In this document: positions 1 to 12,435 of the stretch, piece by piece
How positions within the stretch are numbered: position 1 is the first letter of the stretch
Layout of the letters: each line of letters opens with the position of its first letter
From: Nyssa sinensis
Lineage: Eukaryota; Streptophyta; Magnoliopsida; Cornales; Nyssaceae
Length of the DNA stretch: 64,000 bases
Assembly: GCA_008638375.1 (NCBI GenBank)
Contig: CM018032.1
Coordinates: forward strand, 50,242,501-50,306,500
Direction of reading: 5' to 3'
Notes under the pieces: model-generated
What the model was told of the DNA's origin: nothing
The model's input: the letters and a program-made list of their open reading frames with translations, nothing else
The model's database searches: none
Made by a program: the position numbers and the translations under genes

Positions 1-353
1 TGAATGAATGAGCACAGAACCATTAACAGGTTAGCCTTCTCCTGATTCAAACATAGACAACATGCAAAAACTAGATAAAGATAACAAGAAAAGAAGTCCC
101 TAAATTTCCTGCAGTACAGTGTAGAGTTAATATGTTGTCAGTAATTCTCTAGCTCTGCGACATATGTAACACAAATGAAGCTCTCTTCTAATGGTGTCTG
201 TGATGTTCCTATGTTCTATGATATACGTGACAGAAATGATGCTCTCCTGTAAAAAGGATTGATGGGCTAAACCAGCACCAATAGCAACAACAGTCATCCA
301 ACATAAGAAGGTTAGAGAAAGGTCATTGACCACTACAATAGAAACTATATAAC

Positions 354-2285
354 CTCATCAAAAACAGGCACACTTCCTCCTACAAGACCCGTATTTCCCC
401 CTTGGGGAACAACAGCCAGGCATCTGGAATTACAGTATTTAAGAATCTGCGAAACCTGCAAAAGGAAATGTGCACAGCAGCAATAAGAACAATGACAAAC
501 AAGAAAGATAAACCCATCCCCACAAACAATGGAGAAAGAGAAACGAAGGGTAGTTGTCTAGCAGATATTAAATGATCCCATTGTGTTTAACATAGAATTT
601 GAAGGAATAAACACACTATGGTGAATGAAGGCATTGCAGAAATTGGAAAACTCTTGCAAATGATGATTAAAAATTGAAAACTTGTGTCATTTCAAGGAAA
701 CCAGAGCCCCATGTTCAACAATGTCATTAGTGGGTGGGGTAGGGTCTAGGGTAATCCATTGTAAAAATTCATAAGCAGAGAGAGAGAGTGCTGGATATTT
801 AAGGCCACTTTACTATCCAAATTGAGTTAGTTCAAGTCAAATTTGACAAGAGAGAATTGAGGTGTAAGCACAACCCACCTACTCCGCCCTCTCTTTAAGA
901 AATCCCAAACATAATATATATATATACATATATATATATATTTATATGTATATGTGTGTGTGTGTGTATAAGGTGTCATGTACATCCAAACAATATATTA
1001 TCCTCTTTAAAAATATAAACTCCTGAGGGTCTGAAACCTTATCAAATTGAACTCCCAAACAACTAACAGGTGTCGAATAATTAGTAGTTAGAGACCTCTG
1101 GAAAAAGAAAAAGAAAAAAAGGAAGAGAGAAAGAAAGATGTGAACCTCCTCAGTGCTCCTAGGTTGGAGCAGAAGCTTACTTGAGCCTTTGTATTTCCCC
1201 ATCCAATCCGTATTTGCGGTAAGCAGTCTCTCTTCATCCTGAATTACATTTTTCTCCCCTAATATCTCCTTAAAATGGCTGATATCATCAGAATTTATAG
1301 TCGCAAACATTGGGTTCCTCTGAGTTTTTGTGGCCATTGAACCAAAATATCTATGTTGGACTCTGCAAGTGTTTCCATTAAATCTTTCCAATGGACTCCG
1401 GAGACAATTTATGCAATCTCTTAAGGTATATACATATGTAGGAAGATTCTGCTTGTGATGTAGAACTGGTTTAAATGGTTTGCAAATTCTACCGAAATGA
1501 TATGTAAAACCTGTAAAAAAAAAAATAATAACAAAAAAAATAAAAAACAAACAAACAAAGAAAAAAGATGGATAAGTATGTGGCAAAAGAAATCAGCTAT
1601 GCATATTCTGCAGGAAGTATTGTTCAATATATGGTTCGAGTGGCTTGAATGTCAATTTTGTTGATCAAAGAATACATCATTGATAATCAAGAATGTCACT
1701 GAAGCCATCAAGCCATTTCCAAAAAATATATTTATTTATTTTTATAAGTAAGAGTAACTATCTTGAAAAACGCCCAGGGGGCGAACCCATAAGAACACGG
1801 GAAGGCTAATGAGATAAAACCCTTAAAAGACCCCCAAAAAATCAACCAAACTATGAGAGACATTGGAAAAGAAAGAAAACTTGGAATCCAGCACAACAGT
1901 GACGACAGCCTAAAAAAATGTTCGATTTCAAGCTTTCAATTCTTTCCCATGTTTTCTCAACAACCAAACGAACCACTGTTCTGACGACTTCTTCAGAAGT
2001 TAACGCCTTACGTAAAGATGATTAGGTCAAAAAAATTCCTAAATAGAATTATAGTTATCTTCCGGATGTATTAGAACAAAGATCATGCCATTTGTGATCA
2101 AAAAGGTAATATTTATATATATATATATATATATATATGTCTGTGTGCGCGCGCGTAATTGTAGATATAATGATACCCGAACCAGATAAGTAGTTTGAAT
2201 TCTCGAAATTGGGGTACGCTTGACGATCAAAGAGATTCTTTGAGGAGTAACTGAGTAGACGACGGCTAGTTCTCCACTTCTCCAT
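354..2285 (-). CDS. D2HGDH: D-2-hydroxyglutarate dehydrogenase, mitochondrial (5' part, continues off the left edge)
   Basis: Three coding exons are visible on the minus strand: 2285-2177 (start ATG at 2285, ends phase 1), 1510-1146 and 455-354. Donors are CGG|GTATCA, GAG|GTTCAC and GAG|GTTATA; acceptors are TTTACAG and TTTTGCAG. Phases join as 1, 0 and 0. The first exon and the start of the second encode a Ser/Arg-rich leader of the mitochondrial transit type. Exon 2 then reads [10 protein letters not shown] and [16 protein letters not shown], and exon 3 reads [20 protein letters not shown], the start of the PCMH-type FAD-binding fold. The family oxidises D-2-hydroxyglutarate in mitochondria and passes electrons to ETF; that role is family knowledge. 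The rest of the FAD domain and the C-terminal half lie beyond position 1. I found no further exon in 1-353, so the next intron probably crosses the edge. Confidence 0.93.
905..965. repeat. (TA)n/(TG)n microsatellite in a D2HGDH intron
   Basis: An imperfect TA run passes into a TG run. It lies in the intron between D2HGDH exons 2 and 3. Confidence 0.9.
2113..2154. repeat. (TA)n with TG/CG tail, D2HGDH intron 1
   Basis: A TA run is followed by TGTCTGTG and GCGCGCG. It lies just inside the first intron, downstream of the exon 1 donor on the minus strand. Confidence 0.9.
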
Positions 2286-2850
2286 TTTCCTTTGTCGAAC
2301 TGGTATTGAATTTTTGCGCTACTGTATTTATAACCGTTTGTGTGACGGAAAAGTATTCGGTAATTGTGATTCCTGCACTTGAGTCCATGATATGCTGGAA
2401 TAAGGAGTCAGCATATTACTCATTTTGATCAAAAAGTTTTACCTAAAACAATACTAATCGAGTTAATCCTATATTGATCAAAAGGTTTTACTTAAAGATT
2501 TAACGTGTTAGTTTTATATCATATTATAATATAAAATAATACGATAAATAATTAATATAATACTATCAATTTTTTTGTATAAATATTTTTGATAAATATA
2601 ATATTACTCTTTCTAATTAGAGGAATGCTAGCATCAATTGCAAGTAGTCGTCACTCGTGATTTAATTGATACGTGTATTATATGTGTGCATGTAATCCCG
2701 CATGATTATCGGCCTATGTAATGCAAGCGACAATCAAATTGCGAGTTTCCATACTCACGACTCATGCTAACAATTCTCTTTTAATTAATATTTTTAAACT
2801 TCATATAGTTTTAAACAGATTTTTCAAGCTCACATAAACTCATGTTATAG
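2286..2850. other. D2HGDH upstream flank, no gene seen
   Basis: This is the 5' flank of the minus-strand D2HGDH gene, so it should hold the 5' UTR and promoter. I saw no unmistakable TATA box. From about 2500 the sequence becomes AT-rich spacer with short palindromic TA stretches. Confidence 0.5.
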
Positions 2851-3400
2851 TCGACCCTTCTTATAATTAATAGATATTGAAATTAAAAATTTATTAATTA
2901 TTAATTATTAAATTTTGTTATATTTTTATAAATCAAAAAAATGTTCTTTACATTTTTTTTTTTTGAACTTTGTATAAAAAATACTTTATATGAAACTTTT
3001 CAACAATACTTTAATTTTTCAAAATAAAAATAAATAAATACATATAATATTCAACTTAAGTTATAAAAATAATTATTAATATTCTTTAGCTAAAGAAATT
3101 ATATTTCTTATGTTTGTTATGTCATTATTTTACCCACTTAAAAACTTTTACTGCAATAACATAGAATATTAATACATATAATTATCAAGATTTGTCCTAA
3201 ATGGATATATTATATATATAATTATTTTATCTCTCATTGTAATTAATATTATAAAGTACTTTTTAAAATGTATTAATTACTAAGTAATAGAATTATTAAC
3301 TATCCTTTATAGAACTAAGTTGGTTCCAGAAAAAATTATTAATTTATTAAATATTAATTATAAGAATGTCAACTGTATTATAAATATGTATTAATACTAA
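2850..3400. repeat. AT-rich dispersed repeat, copy 1 of 2
   Basis: The order of recognisable blocks matches 44060-44520: an AGTC-GACCCTTC/AACTCTTTT start, TTATAATTAATAGATAT, ATACATATAATA-TTCAACTTA, GTAAAGAAATTAT-type blocks, ATAATTATCAAGAT, and TTTATTAAATATTAATTATAAG. Both copies are on the plus strand. No ORF or clear termini were seen, so the element class is unknown. Confidence 0.6.
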
Positions 3401-3439
3401 TTTTGTTATAAAAAAGACGTCTTTTTTATTTCAAAAAGT

Positions 3440-4515
3440 GCAAAGGAAAATATAGTAGGCTCCGTGCCCTAAAAGTTTAATTCATAAGAATTATTGTAAT
3501 ATTGTATGTAATTGTGGTGTATATAGTATGACTTGTGCATAAAATATCATAATTACAAGTTTATTATGGCTAGTAAATATTGTTCATAATCTTAATAATA
3601 TTAGGTAATTTGCTTGATAGAATGATAACACAATAACTTTCATGTGATAAAGTGATTTATTTTTATTATCAAAATAACAATTTTGAGTTAAGGTGTTAGT
3701 GCATATGATGGATTAAACTTAGATCGATTTGAGAAACCACTCATAAAATTACTGTTATTTATATTTAGGATTCTCATAACTACTAAATTGCAAAGATTCT
3801 GAATCATGAGAGAACTGTGGACTTCATCTAAAATATTGGTTACTTTGATTTATCAATGAGTGAGATTTTTATTGGTCAACACCTCCGTATTTTGGGTGAC
3901 TATTATGGTAAAATTTGAGAACACATTCTCAATATGAATGGAGTTGATAACCCTTTGAGATAATTTATGAGATTTGATTACCTGAGTTCAGGCCTGACAT
4001 ATTTTAGTAAATTATTTATTAAAAATAGTTAATTATATGATCAAATTATTAAACTAAGTATTCATGTTATTCTATAAATAAATAGAAATGTTGACAATGA
4101 ATTACTTTGTTTCATTTATAGGATATCAAATTATGAAAGAATTTATTTGTAGTAATTTAGTAGGTGAAATGATAGACTTGTATTTTTTGTAAGTCTTGTA
4201 ATTTTTGTGTAATTTACACATATTCTAAATCGTAATTACAACTTTATAGTAGTAGAAATTATAATTAATAAGATTTTGAAAAAATTCTTCAAGAGGTTGA
4301 GAGTCCACACTCTCATACTAACTTGGGCTGATTGAGGAATAAAAAGAAAGATGTTTCAAAGCTTTCAAAAATTACTCTTGACATATTCAATACTTCCTTG
4401 TCATGATAGAATCATACATAATTAAAAAGATTAAGTGCAGAATTAAAAAAAAAAAAAAAGAAGAACAATTGAAATTCTACTGTACACGTTTTTCTTTATC
4501 TAACAATTAGTATCA
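3440..4515 (+). mobile_element. Degraded LTR with primer-binding-site-like end
   Basis: An LTR-like sequence ends at ATCTAACA and is followed at once by AATTAGTATCAAAGC, close to the initiator-Met-tRNA primer site TGGTATCAGAGC. Its right-hand part, roughly 4100-4440, recurs at 19575-20050. The left border is not defined. No pol coding sequence follows, so this is a remnant. Confidence 0.5.
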
Positions 4516-4797
4516 AAGCATACTCTTTAATCATTCATGAATCAATAGTTTATTTTAATTTATTTTGATCATGTTTTATGATTATAATAATTATATATAA
4601 TTGGCCATAGATCAATGGATCTATGCCCACCATCGTGTATGATTAGGGATTATTATGTGTATATTATGAAATCGCATCATATGTATGAGACTAACACTTG
4701 TTTTGCAGCAAATCTGATTGATTACTCCCTCTCATAGTCTATAAATTTTAGGGTTTATGAAATCCTTCATATTGTTGTAGTTTGTATAATTTTTTTA

Positions 4798-5224
4798 GGA
4801 TAAATTATATTGACTTTTCTTGAAATTTATGAAATTACATTAATCTCTCCTACTTTTTTGAAAAATTACAATTACTTCATTCCTGTCAATTTTTTTTTTA
4901 AATGACAAAATTGGCATGTCATGTTTTTTTTTTTGTATTTTGACCAATTTTTAGTAACTTTTTTTAAAGATTTTTTTATTTTATATAAAAATAAATTTAA
5001 GGTTTTAATCAATATTTATTTGAAAATAAAAAATAGGTCAAAATGAAAAAATGTAAACAAAAAAACATGGAAGAGTAGTTTCATCATTTTGAAGGAAAAA
5101 ATTGATTGGAGTGAGGTAATTGTAGTTTGTCAGAAAAAATATGAGAAGTCGGTATAATTTCAGAAATTTCAAGACAGATCACTATAATTATCAAAAACTT
5201 CAGGGAGGTCCGTGTAATTTATCC
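4798..5224. mobile_element. Foldback MITE, about 427 bp
   Basis: The ends are GGATAAATTATATTGAC and, in reverse complement, GGATAAATTACACGGAC. The arms stay complementary inward with mismatches through blocks such as CTTGAAATTTATGAAATTA and CTTGAAATTTCTGAAATTA, then AAATTACAATTACTTCA and AAACTACAATTACCTCA. There is no coding capacity. A clear target duplication was not found. Related half-copies lie near 42.2 kb and 52.6 kb. Confidence 0.7.
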
Positions 5225-5239
5225 CATCTTTTTATCACG

Positions 5240-6255
5240 GTGATGTAAAAGGCAAATCCTAATTAAGGTTTAGTTCTCTTAATTATATTTTAATTTAGTA
5301 TGAAAAACTACGTAAACTCCATTAATTTGGAGTATAGAGCTTCTGTAAATTCTTTTAATTCATGCTAATAAATTATGTAAAAAGCAAGAGAGAAGAAGAA
5401 GAGAAATTTTTTATTTCAAAAAAAAAAAAGGCAGGACAAAATTCCTTGAAATGAGACAGCGACAAAGATGACAATAATCTGTATTGCCTGGGATGAGACT
5501 AAGAATTTAGGTTAGAGTTGAGAAAACTTAAATTAAATAAATTATATTTAATTTCTTTTTAGAGAGTATTAAGAAATTGAGAGGGGGCATAGCCTCGCAC
5601 ATAAGGTGGCCTCATCCCTTGATATTGCCTAGTGCCAAGAGAAACACCACTAAATCAACCACAATGAAACATGCATTATGGAAAAGGACAATGTTATACT
5701 TCTCAAATATTTATTTCAAATTTTACATCTCAAATTATATAACACAGTAATATTAATAGTGCATTAAATTATATAATAAATACGTGATAATAAAATAAAG
5801 TTATTTTTACTTAAAATATTTATAAAAAAATCTTACTATATTAATTTGACAGTAATGTATTAATTAAATATTACATTATGATTTGATTCAATCATTTGGA
5901 AAAGTGTAAGCATTGCTCATGAACTGTTTGTGTTTTAGTGGAACTTTGGTACTTAATTGGCCACGATATTTTTTTAGCCTGGTGTTTTATTTTTGGAAGG
6001 CAGTTAAGTTGACGGGCGACCTTAGTTTTCTCCACCATTGATGGCTGGCCCATGTGTTAACGGTGGCTCATGAGCTGATGCAACAGTTGGTGGTTCATTA
6101 ACCATTACGTAGGTGCCGTGTAAAATCGAATTAGTATACCAGTGTTGAATACTCTGTCACTGTTATTAGCTATCAAGTCGAGCAGTAAAAATATTAAAAA
6201 TAAAATTTAAATGTCTTAAATTTAAACTTTTTTTGTATTAATTATTAACAACTAT
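5240..6255. other. AT-rich spacer with one foldback element
   Basis: No gene is supported. About 5688-5925 looks like a foldback element: the left arm begins ACAATGTTATACTTCTC and the right arm, reverse-complemented, begins GCAATGCTTACACTTTTCC. The remainder is unremarkable. Confidence 0.4.
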
Positions 6256-6405
6256 AATTTAAAAAATGGGTCTAACTCTCATAAAGAATAGTACTTAGTC
6301 TAGGATACTCCTAACAAATTTTAAAAGTTAGAATTTAAAGGATAGATCTAATTCTCATAAAGAAGAGGACTTAGTCTACGTTATTCCCTAACCGATCTTA
6401 CCAAA
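6256..6405. repeat. About 75-bp unit repeated twice in tandem
   Basis: Two adjacent units share CTCATAAAGAA, ACTTAGTCTA and CCTAAC blocks in the same order, with several substitutions. The pair ends shortly before the Copia 5' LTR. Confidence 0.6.
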
Positions 6406-6481
6406 AAAAAAAAAAAAACCATCGCCATTCTTATCATTGCTCATTGACTATTTAAAGCTTTAACTTCACAGATGATGCAAG

Positions 6482-7644
6482 TGTAAGAAAAGTAGATTTT
6501 TGAGTATAATAATTGACTACTTTTGAGCTAAAATTAATGTAAGTCATACATTAATTTTGGTGGGTCTATATGAAAATGAGTTCTCCTCCACAAAGAGATT
6601 AAGATCATGTGTTGGGTTGCTCAAAACCATTGAGTAACTAAAAAATTGTCTCCAAACATTACCACTTGAAAATGGTAACAAAAGTTTGAAATTTGTGAAA
6701 AGCTTATGTCCTGCATAAGATGAGTACAAGACTTTTAAAGAGTATATATATACAATTACCTTGAAGGAATATTTGGGCCCTTAGGGGCACCCAAGTTTTG
6801 TGAAGGGGGAAAGACCATGTTTGGTTTACCACACACGAGCGCGGTCACTGAACCGGGCCAGGTTTGGGCTTAATTAGTTCACCTCACACGCGCACCGCTG
6901 TCGAATCGGGCCGGGTCGGGTTTAGGCTTGGATCGTCGTATAGATATCTTTTTGGAGAAAATTCATTTAAATAAGTTTTTATTTAATTTTCTAAGATGTT
7001 GTCGTTTCTGTTCCCGTTAGAAACAATTCAAAACGTTGTCGTTTCGATTTTAACTAAATAGTCATCTTTTTCGATTTGAATTCTGCGTATGTACGTTCAA
7101 ACTGAACCGCAGTAATTCTTTGAATAGGGACAACCCTTGGCCTCATGATTGTACTAAACAGTCACGATAAACTTTATAAATAGCCCACACACTTTCATTC
7201 ATCATTCATTGACTATAATTGAGTCTTCTTGCATACATCTGAGAAAGAATTTCAAACACTTTTAGTTCATCGGACACAGAGTTTGAAGTGTTTTTACTGT
7301 GTGTGTTGATCATTGTATCCTGGGAAACAACGTCCGTAAAACTCGTAAGTACCACTATGAATAATGAATTTGCTTCAAGGACATTGTGTTAAACACAAGT
7401 TTTGATTTTTATATTTTTCCCGTCTCTGCAATTCTGTAAGTATTATAGTTTTGATTTTGTCTACTATATTTCTATATTGTGGAAAAACATTGTTTCTATA
7501 TTTTCCCAATTTCTATATTTTCCAGTTTTTGTTTCTATAAAATTTTATATTATTTTGATTTCTGATTTTTTCAAAATAGTTTTTGTTTATCAAAATAGTT
7601 TTCTATATTCTGAATAAACATTATTTTAAGTACCGAATCTAACA
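6482..7644 (+). repeat. Copia 5' LTR (1163 bp)
   Basis: It starts TGTAAGAAAA and ends AATCTAACA, and it aligns along its length with 16003-17186. Shared blocks include TTGAAGGAA, GGGCCCTTAGGGG, AAAACGTTGTC and TGAGTCTTCTTGCATACATC. A TATA-like CTTTATAAATAGCCC near 7170 probably marks the transcription start region. No intact primer-binding site follows. Confidence 0.88.
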
Positions 7645-7802
7645 ATCTTAAAGAAAATTTATTTTTTCGTTGTTAGTTTATTAAATAGTGTTTATTTTCT
7701 ATTTTAGTTTGCTGTATTTTTTCTTATTGTAGAATTTTTCAAATTTCTATACTACTGTTTTACAGTTTTTTAATTTGTATGTGTTTGTACTGTAGTTTTT
7801 AA

Positions 7803-8640
7803 TGGCTACTGAAACAAACCTAACTCCTGCTATTATTGTGGCACCTGCACCTGTTATTGTGAACCATAATGGGAAGCTAGAGAAATGTTGTGGAATTGAT
7901 TTTAAGAGATGACAACAAAAGATGTTGTTTTATCTCACTAATCTGAATTTGGCTCGATTCCATTGTAAAGATGCCTCTGCTCTAAAGGAGAATGAGATTG
8001 ATAGGCAAGTGGTTGTTGCTATTGATGCTTGGAAGCATGTTGATTTCTTCTGCCGGAACTATATCCTTAATGGATTGGACAACACGTTATATAATATGTA
8101 CAGTCCAATCAAGACTGTAAGGGAACTATGGAACTCTCTTAGCAGAAAGTACAAAACGGAAGATGCTGGCATAAAGAACTTTGTGGTGGGTAGATTCCTA
8201 GACTACAAAATGGTTGACTCCAAGACAATGATCAATCAAGTTCAACATCTTCTGGTTATCTTGCATGACATTTATGCAAAAGGCATATCCTTAAGTGAGT
8301 CCTTCCAAATGGCTGTGATCATTGAAAAGTTACCGCCTTCTTGGAAAAAATTCAAGAGTACCTAAAGTATAAGTGTAAAGACGTGAAGCTTGAAGACTTG
8401 ATCATGAGATTAAGGATTAAAGAAGACAATCGTACTTCTGAAAAGAAAGCAGGGAAAGCTATCATAGAATCTAAGGCCAATGTTGTGGAATAAAGGCAAA
8501 GCTCTTAAAACAAGAAAATGAAGCACAATAATGATGGTCCCAAACAAGGTCCAAATAAAAAGTTTGAAGGCAAATGTTATGTGTGCAACAAACAAGGGTA
8601 TCGTGTTAAGCACTGTCGCAGCCGCTAAGACCAAGGGAAT
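7803..8640 (+). pseudogene. Copia gag remnant
   Basis: The reading starts MATETNLTPAIIV and continues into GIDFKR, a stop near 7911 where the family normally has Trp, then QQKMLFYLTNLNLARF. This is the typical plant Copia gag N-terminus. A second stop lies at 8363-8365 and a third near 8625. A zinc knuckle is present as CYVCNKQGYRVKHC, but the canonical His is Tyr. After it, a 21-bp stretch (CCAAGTGGACAATCTCTC and neighbours) is duplicated in tandem around 8671-8712. Gag normally packages the RNA; this copy cannot make an intact protein. Confidence 0.9.
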
Positions 8641-8773
8641 CCAAGCAAGAAACGTGCTCAGGCCAATATGACCCAAGTGGACAATCTCTCACCCAAGTGG
8701 ACAATCTCTCTAAAGATGTTTCTAAAATGAATCTGTTTACAATGGTCTCTCAAGTGAATTTGGTTGGCAACAC

Positions 8774-11700
8774 TGTAATACCCCGAATTTATTTTATAAA
8801 TTAATTAATATACTGATGTATTTTTTAGAATTTAATGTGTCAATTTAATCGTTTGATCTAGATTTTGATACTACAAAAAAAATAAAAATAAAAATAAATA
8901 TATAACCATTGGACAACCAACTAATTTTGTGCTATATATTACACATGAAGTATATACATAGACAAAGAGAACACTCTAGAACAAACATTTAAAATAACAC
9001 AATTATAAAATGTATTATATATGTGTGTGTGTGTATATAATATAGGTGCATAATTGCAATAGCCAACCTATGGCTTAGGTGCACTCAAATGAGCTATTAA
9101 ATGCAACATAGTAGTTGGCTGGATGCACTCAATTAAGCTGCTAAATGTAGCATGGTGGTTGGAACAGCGAGGCTGAAGCAGGGAGAGGAGTAGAGCCATG
9201 GACTGAAGATATATACATGTATATATATATATATGTATATGTATATGTATAAGTGTGCAATTATATAAGTGGTCAGCTATCTCAAAAAAATTGTCCAAGT
9301 GTGTGTGTTGTGTGTAGACCACGACTATGCGAGACTCAGCAGTGTGTGTGCGTGTGAGTGATAGAGAGAGAGAGAGAGAGAGAGAAACACATTGTGTGTA
9401 TGCTTGTATGTGAGTGTGTGTTCACTCGAGGAAGAAGGAAGGAGGTTGGTCTGGCACATGCAGAATTGGACTGCATTGAGGGTTTCACCTTGAGCCAAGA
9501 AGAGGAAAAGGAACAGGTTGAAGGTATAAAACATCAAAAACCCAAAATTTTCCTTCGATATTTGCTTACTGTTTTAGTTTCATTTAGGATCTAAGATGCA
9601 TGCATGAGCTTAGTTGGTAGCAAGGAGTTATCAGGATTAACTTTAGAGGGTCAGAAGGGCTGAAAAGCCCTAAAACAGTCAATGGCTGCCATTGTTGGAC
9701 CTCGAAATTTCAGGTTTGAAACGACCATCACAGAATATGTTTTTGACATTCAAAACCTAAAATAGACCTCATCAGCATTAAAAAATAACCTAGCCGTGAA
9801 CTAGAAACACTAGAGAAACCTTATAAAGTTTGAAGTGTAGGTCTCGAGTTTGAAACCCAGACTCTGGAATAGACTACTAGACCTTGGTTTAGGAATGGGG
9901 ATTTGAAGCCCCATGCATGAGGAACAAAATAGCATGAAAATCACTTGAAACGGCCAAGGAAACAGGCTCGAATTAGGCCTATTACAGATCACAATAATGG
10001 TGTAAAACTCGTGATTTGATCCAATTTAAACTTTCAAATAAATGCCAAAATGTTTCTTAGACCTTCAGTAGCCTATAACACCTAAAAACAGAGAGCAAAC
10101 CCACCCCAGAATGCACGAAATCGGAAAACTTAAAAACCAAAAAATTAAGGCAACAGTCGGGGCTTGGGGAAGATGACGATGAATAGTGGTGTTCCGACGG
10201 CGACGTTTTGATGTGTTTAAGAACAACACGACGTTGTTGGGCTATTTTGTGTTTTAAATTAAAAAGGGTTTCGGGATTGTTTGGCCGCAGGTTTATAAAA
10301 TTTAAATCAATAAACCAGTTGGAACAAGATAGCTTATCCTCAGATTTATCCTTATCCGCCGTTTGGATCAAGGAAAATCAGAAGAAGAAAAAAAGGGGGA
10401 GCTGCAGCTCCCCTAAATTGAACCTAGGACCGGATGGATGGGGGGGGTGACACTTAACCACTGTGCCACCCAATTCTCGCCCCACCTAAATTGCACCGAA
10501 TATATATATATATGTATCATATATACATTATTAAATCAATATAAAAAAGGGGGAAGCCGCAGCCCCCATGGATCGAACTTGTGACCAAGTGGGGAGGTGG
10601 CAGTGGGTCAACCACTGTGCCACCCATTGCACGCCCGTTAGAACTTGAACAAAATATATGTATATATTATACAGATATAATTAATTTAAATTATTTAAAT
10701 AAATTAATTTAAATTATTCAAAAATAGGTAAATGTCTAAATGTCCAAATTAATTAAACAAATATTGTATTTTGACTATGTCGGACATTGGATCTAATGGT
10801 GAGATCCATTTTGTCAACTGGGGTTCCGAAAAACTTAGTCCTATAAAACATGAAATTGTCATTTTGCCCTTAGGGGTATTCGAAGCCAAATGAGAAGTCG
10901 CGAAGGCCTAGATTTATTTTTTTTGACGTTTCGGACTTAACGGTGGAGTCCATTTATCCAAATAAAATACTCTAAAGGCCGATGTAATAAATTTAGCTAC
11001 CTTAAGAATATAATTAAATAATACCAAGAGAGTTAAATTAAATCACGTAACATCGACCTTAAATAATTGAGATGGGTTAATAACAATTAAATTTCTGATT
11101 TATAGGAACCTCCAAGGGAAAAGAGAAGGAGATTTAAATTAATAGAACTGCTGAAAGCTATTTGTGAGGTAAGTAATTCCGATGTTTTAATATGGGTTAT
11201 TCCCAGCCAGTCACACTGATTTTCATATGCTGCCAATTTATACTTATCATTACCTAATGTACTTGATTTGAAGCCAATCGACTTGTGGTTATCGGTTATG
11301 CATGTTCCTTGGATTTGAATTGCTTACTTACATCATTGTACTATCATACCAAGACCTAATCTTGTGATATATCTTGTTATTAGAAATCTTGTTATTCCAC
11401 GCACTTCATAACTCGTTGATTGTGATATCAATTGTTTGGTACAGTTGTACATCTCGTGTGGAATTTTATTGATCATGATATTTGGTATGTGCCCGGGGTT
11501 GTGCTCAGTCACAATAGCACATCTATTCACAGATTGCGTGGGGGAAAAACCTTTTAGGGGTCTTGTATGTCCTTCGGGGCTTGAGAGATAAGAGCTCTAG
11601 CGCTATTTCGTAAGCCTGGGATAAAGAGGCAAATCTGAATGTGTGTTCTAGTGGGGTATGCCGGGCCCCAGGGTGATTCACGCATTTCTGGGTTATTAGA

Positions 11701-12435
11701 ATTCGATGATGATTTATTCTTGTATTTGTTGAATGATCATGTTTTATGCCCTGTGAATGATCATATTATAGCAAGCATGATATATTTTAATTGGCTAACG
11801 TTTTGTTTATGGCCGCGAATCATCATGATAGGCTAGATCCCATTTGATTGAATTTGTCATTGCCTTCTTGTATCATATGGTGGGATATGCCTCTTTCGGA
11901 CCATCGAGTCATTATTGTTGTACCTCAGTGACTGGCTATATTTATACATGATATCTTTTCTTGGCTATCTGTTATCTTTTTCCTCATTATCCTTGTGAAC
12001 TAACCCTGATCCATGTTAAAGCTAGGAAATTACTTATTGGGCTTTGTTAGCTCAGCTCTCCCTTATATTTTTTTCAAGACAACAGGAAGCAGGGGAACGC
12101 TCAAGTGCTCTAGAGGTTTAGATGCCTGCTAGCCACGGGTAGCTCTTTTTGGCGAGTTTTGTATTAAATTAAATACTAGATGGTCTTAATATCTCTCATG
12201 TCACCACGGTCCTGTCAGTTGTGTTTTTGGAGGATCTGTACTTATAAACACTGATGTTCTTTTGGCATGTATTAAATGATGACTTGACTATGCTACTAGA
12301 TTTACTGTTGACTATAAAATGTTTTATTAAAAACTTTATTTAGTATTTTAGATCCTTTCGACGGGAAACGGCCCACGGACAACAGACCCGGTCACGGACC
12401 CCTAATCCGCATAGGGTGGGTTTTGGGTCGTGACA
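8774..12435 (+). mobile_element. Nested solo LTR-like insertion (3662 bp), probably Gypsy
   Basis: The insert begins TGTAATACCCCGAA, ends GGGTCGTGACA, and is flanked by perfect 5-bp duplications AACAC at 8769-8773 and 12436-12440. Removing it rejoins the Copia reading VNLVGNT...NTGATYHVC. TG...CA ends with a 5-bp duplication are LTR hallmarks. I see no gag/pol and no shorter terminal direct repeat inside, so a single long LTR left by unequal recombination fits best. The terminal motifs and length resemble Del/Tekay-type Gypsy LTRs; that lineage is inference. Confidence 0.85.
10391..10637. repeat. Two diverged GC-rich units within the nested LTR
   Basis: Units at about 10391-10482 and 10544-10637 share, in order, AAAAGGGGGAGC/AAAGGGGGAAGCC, GCAGC-CCCC, ATGGATCGAACTTGTGACC-type sequence and ACCACTGTGCCACCCA. 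They stand out by GC content from the AT-rich surroundings, and a short TA run separates them. Confidence 0.7.

Noticed and set aside
942..1145. Extension of the D2HGDH exon 2 reading frame past the donor
   Set aside because: The frame runs into TA/TG repeats after GAG|GTTCAC, and the protein continues properly in exon 3 at 455.
9068..9594. ORFs on both strands with short-repeat runs such as LSLSLSL
   Set aside because: They are products of a (GA)n/(TG)n microsatellite within the nested LTR.
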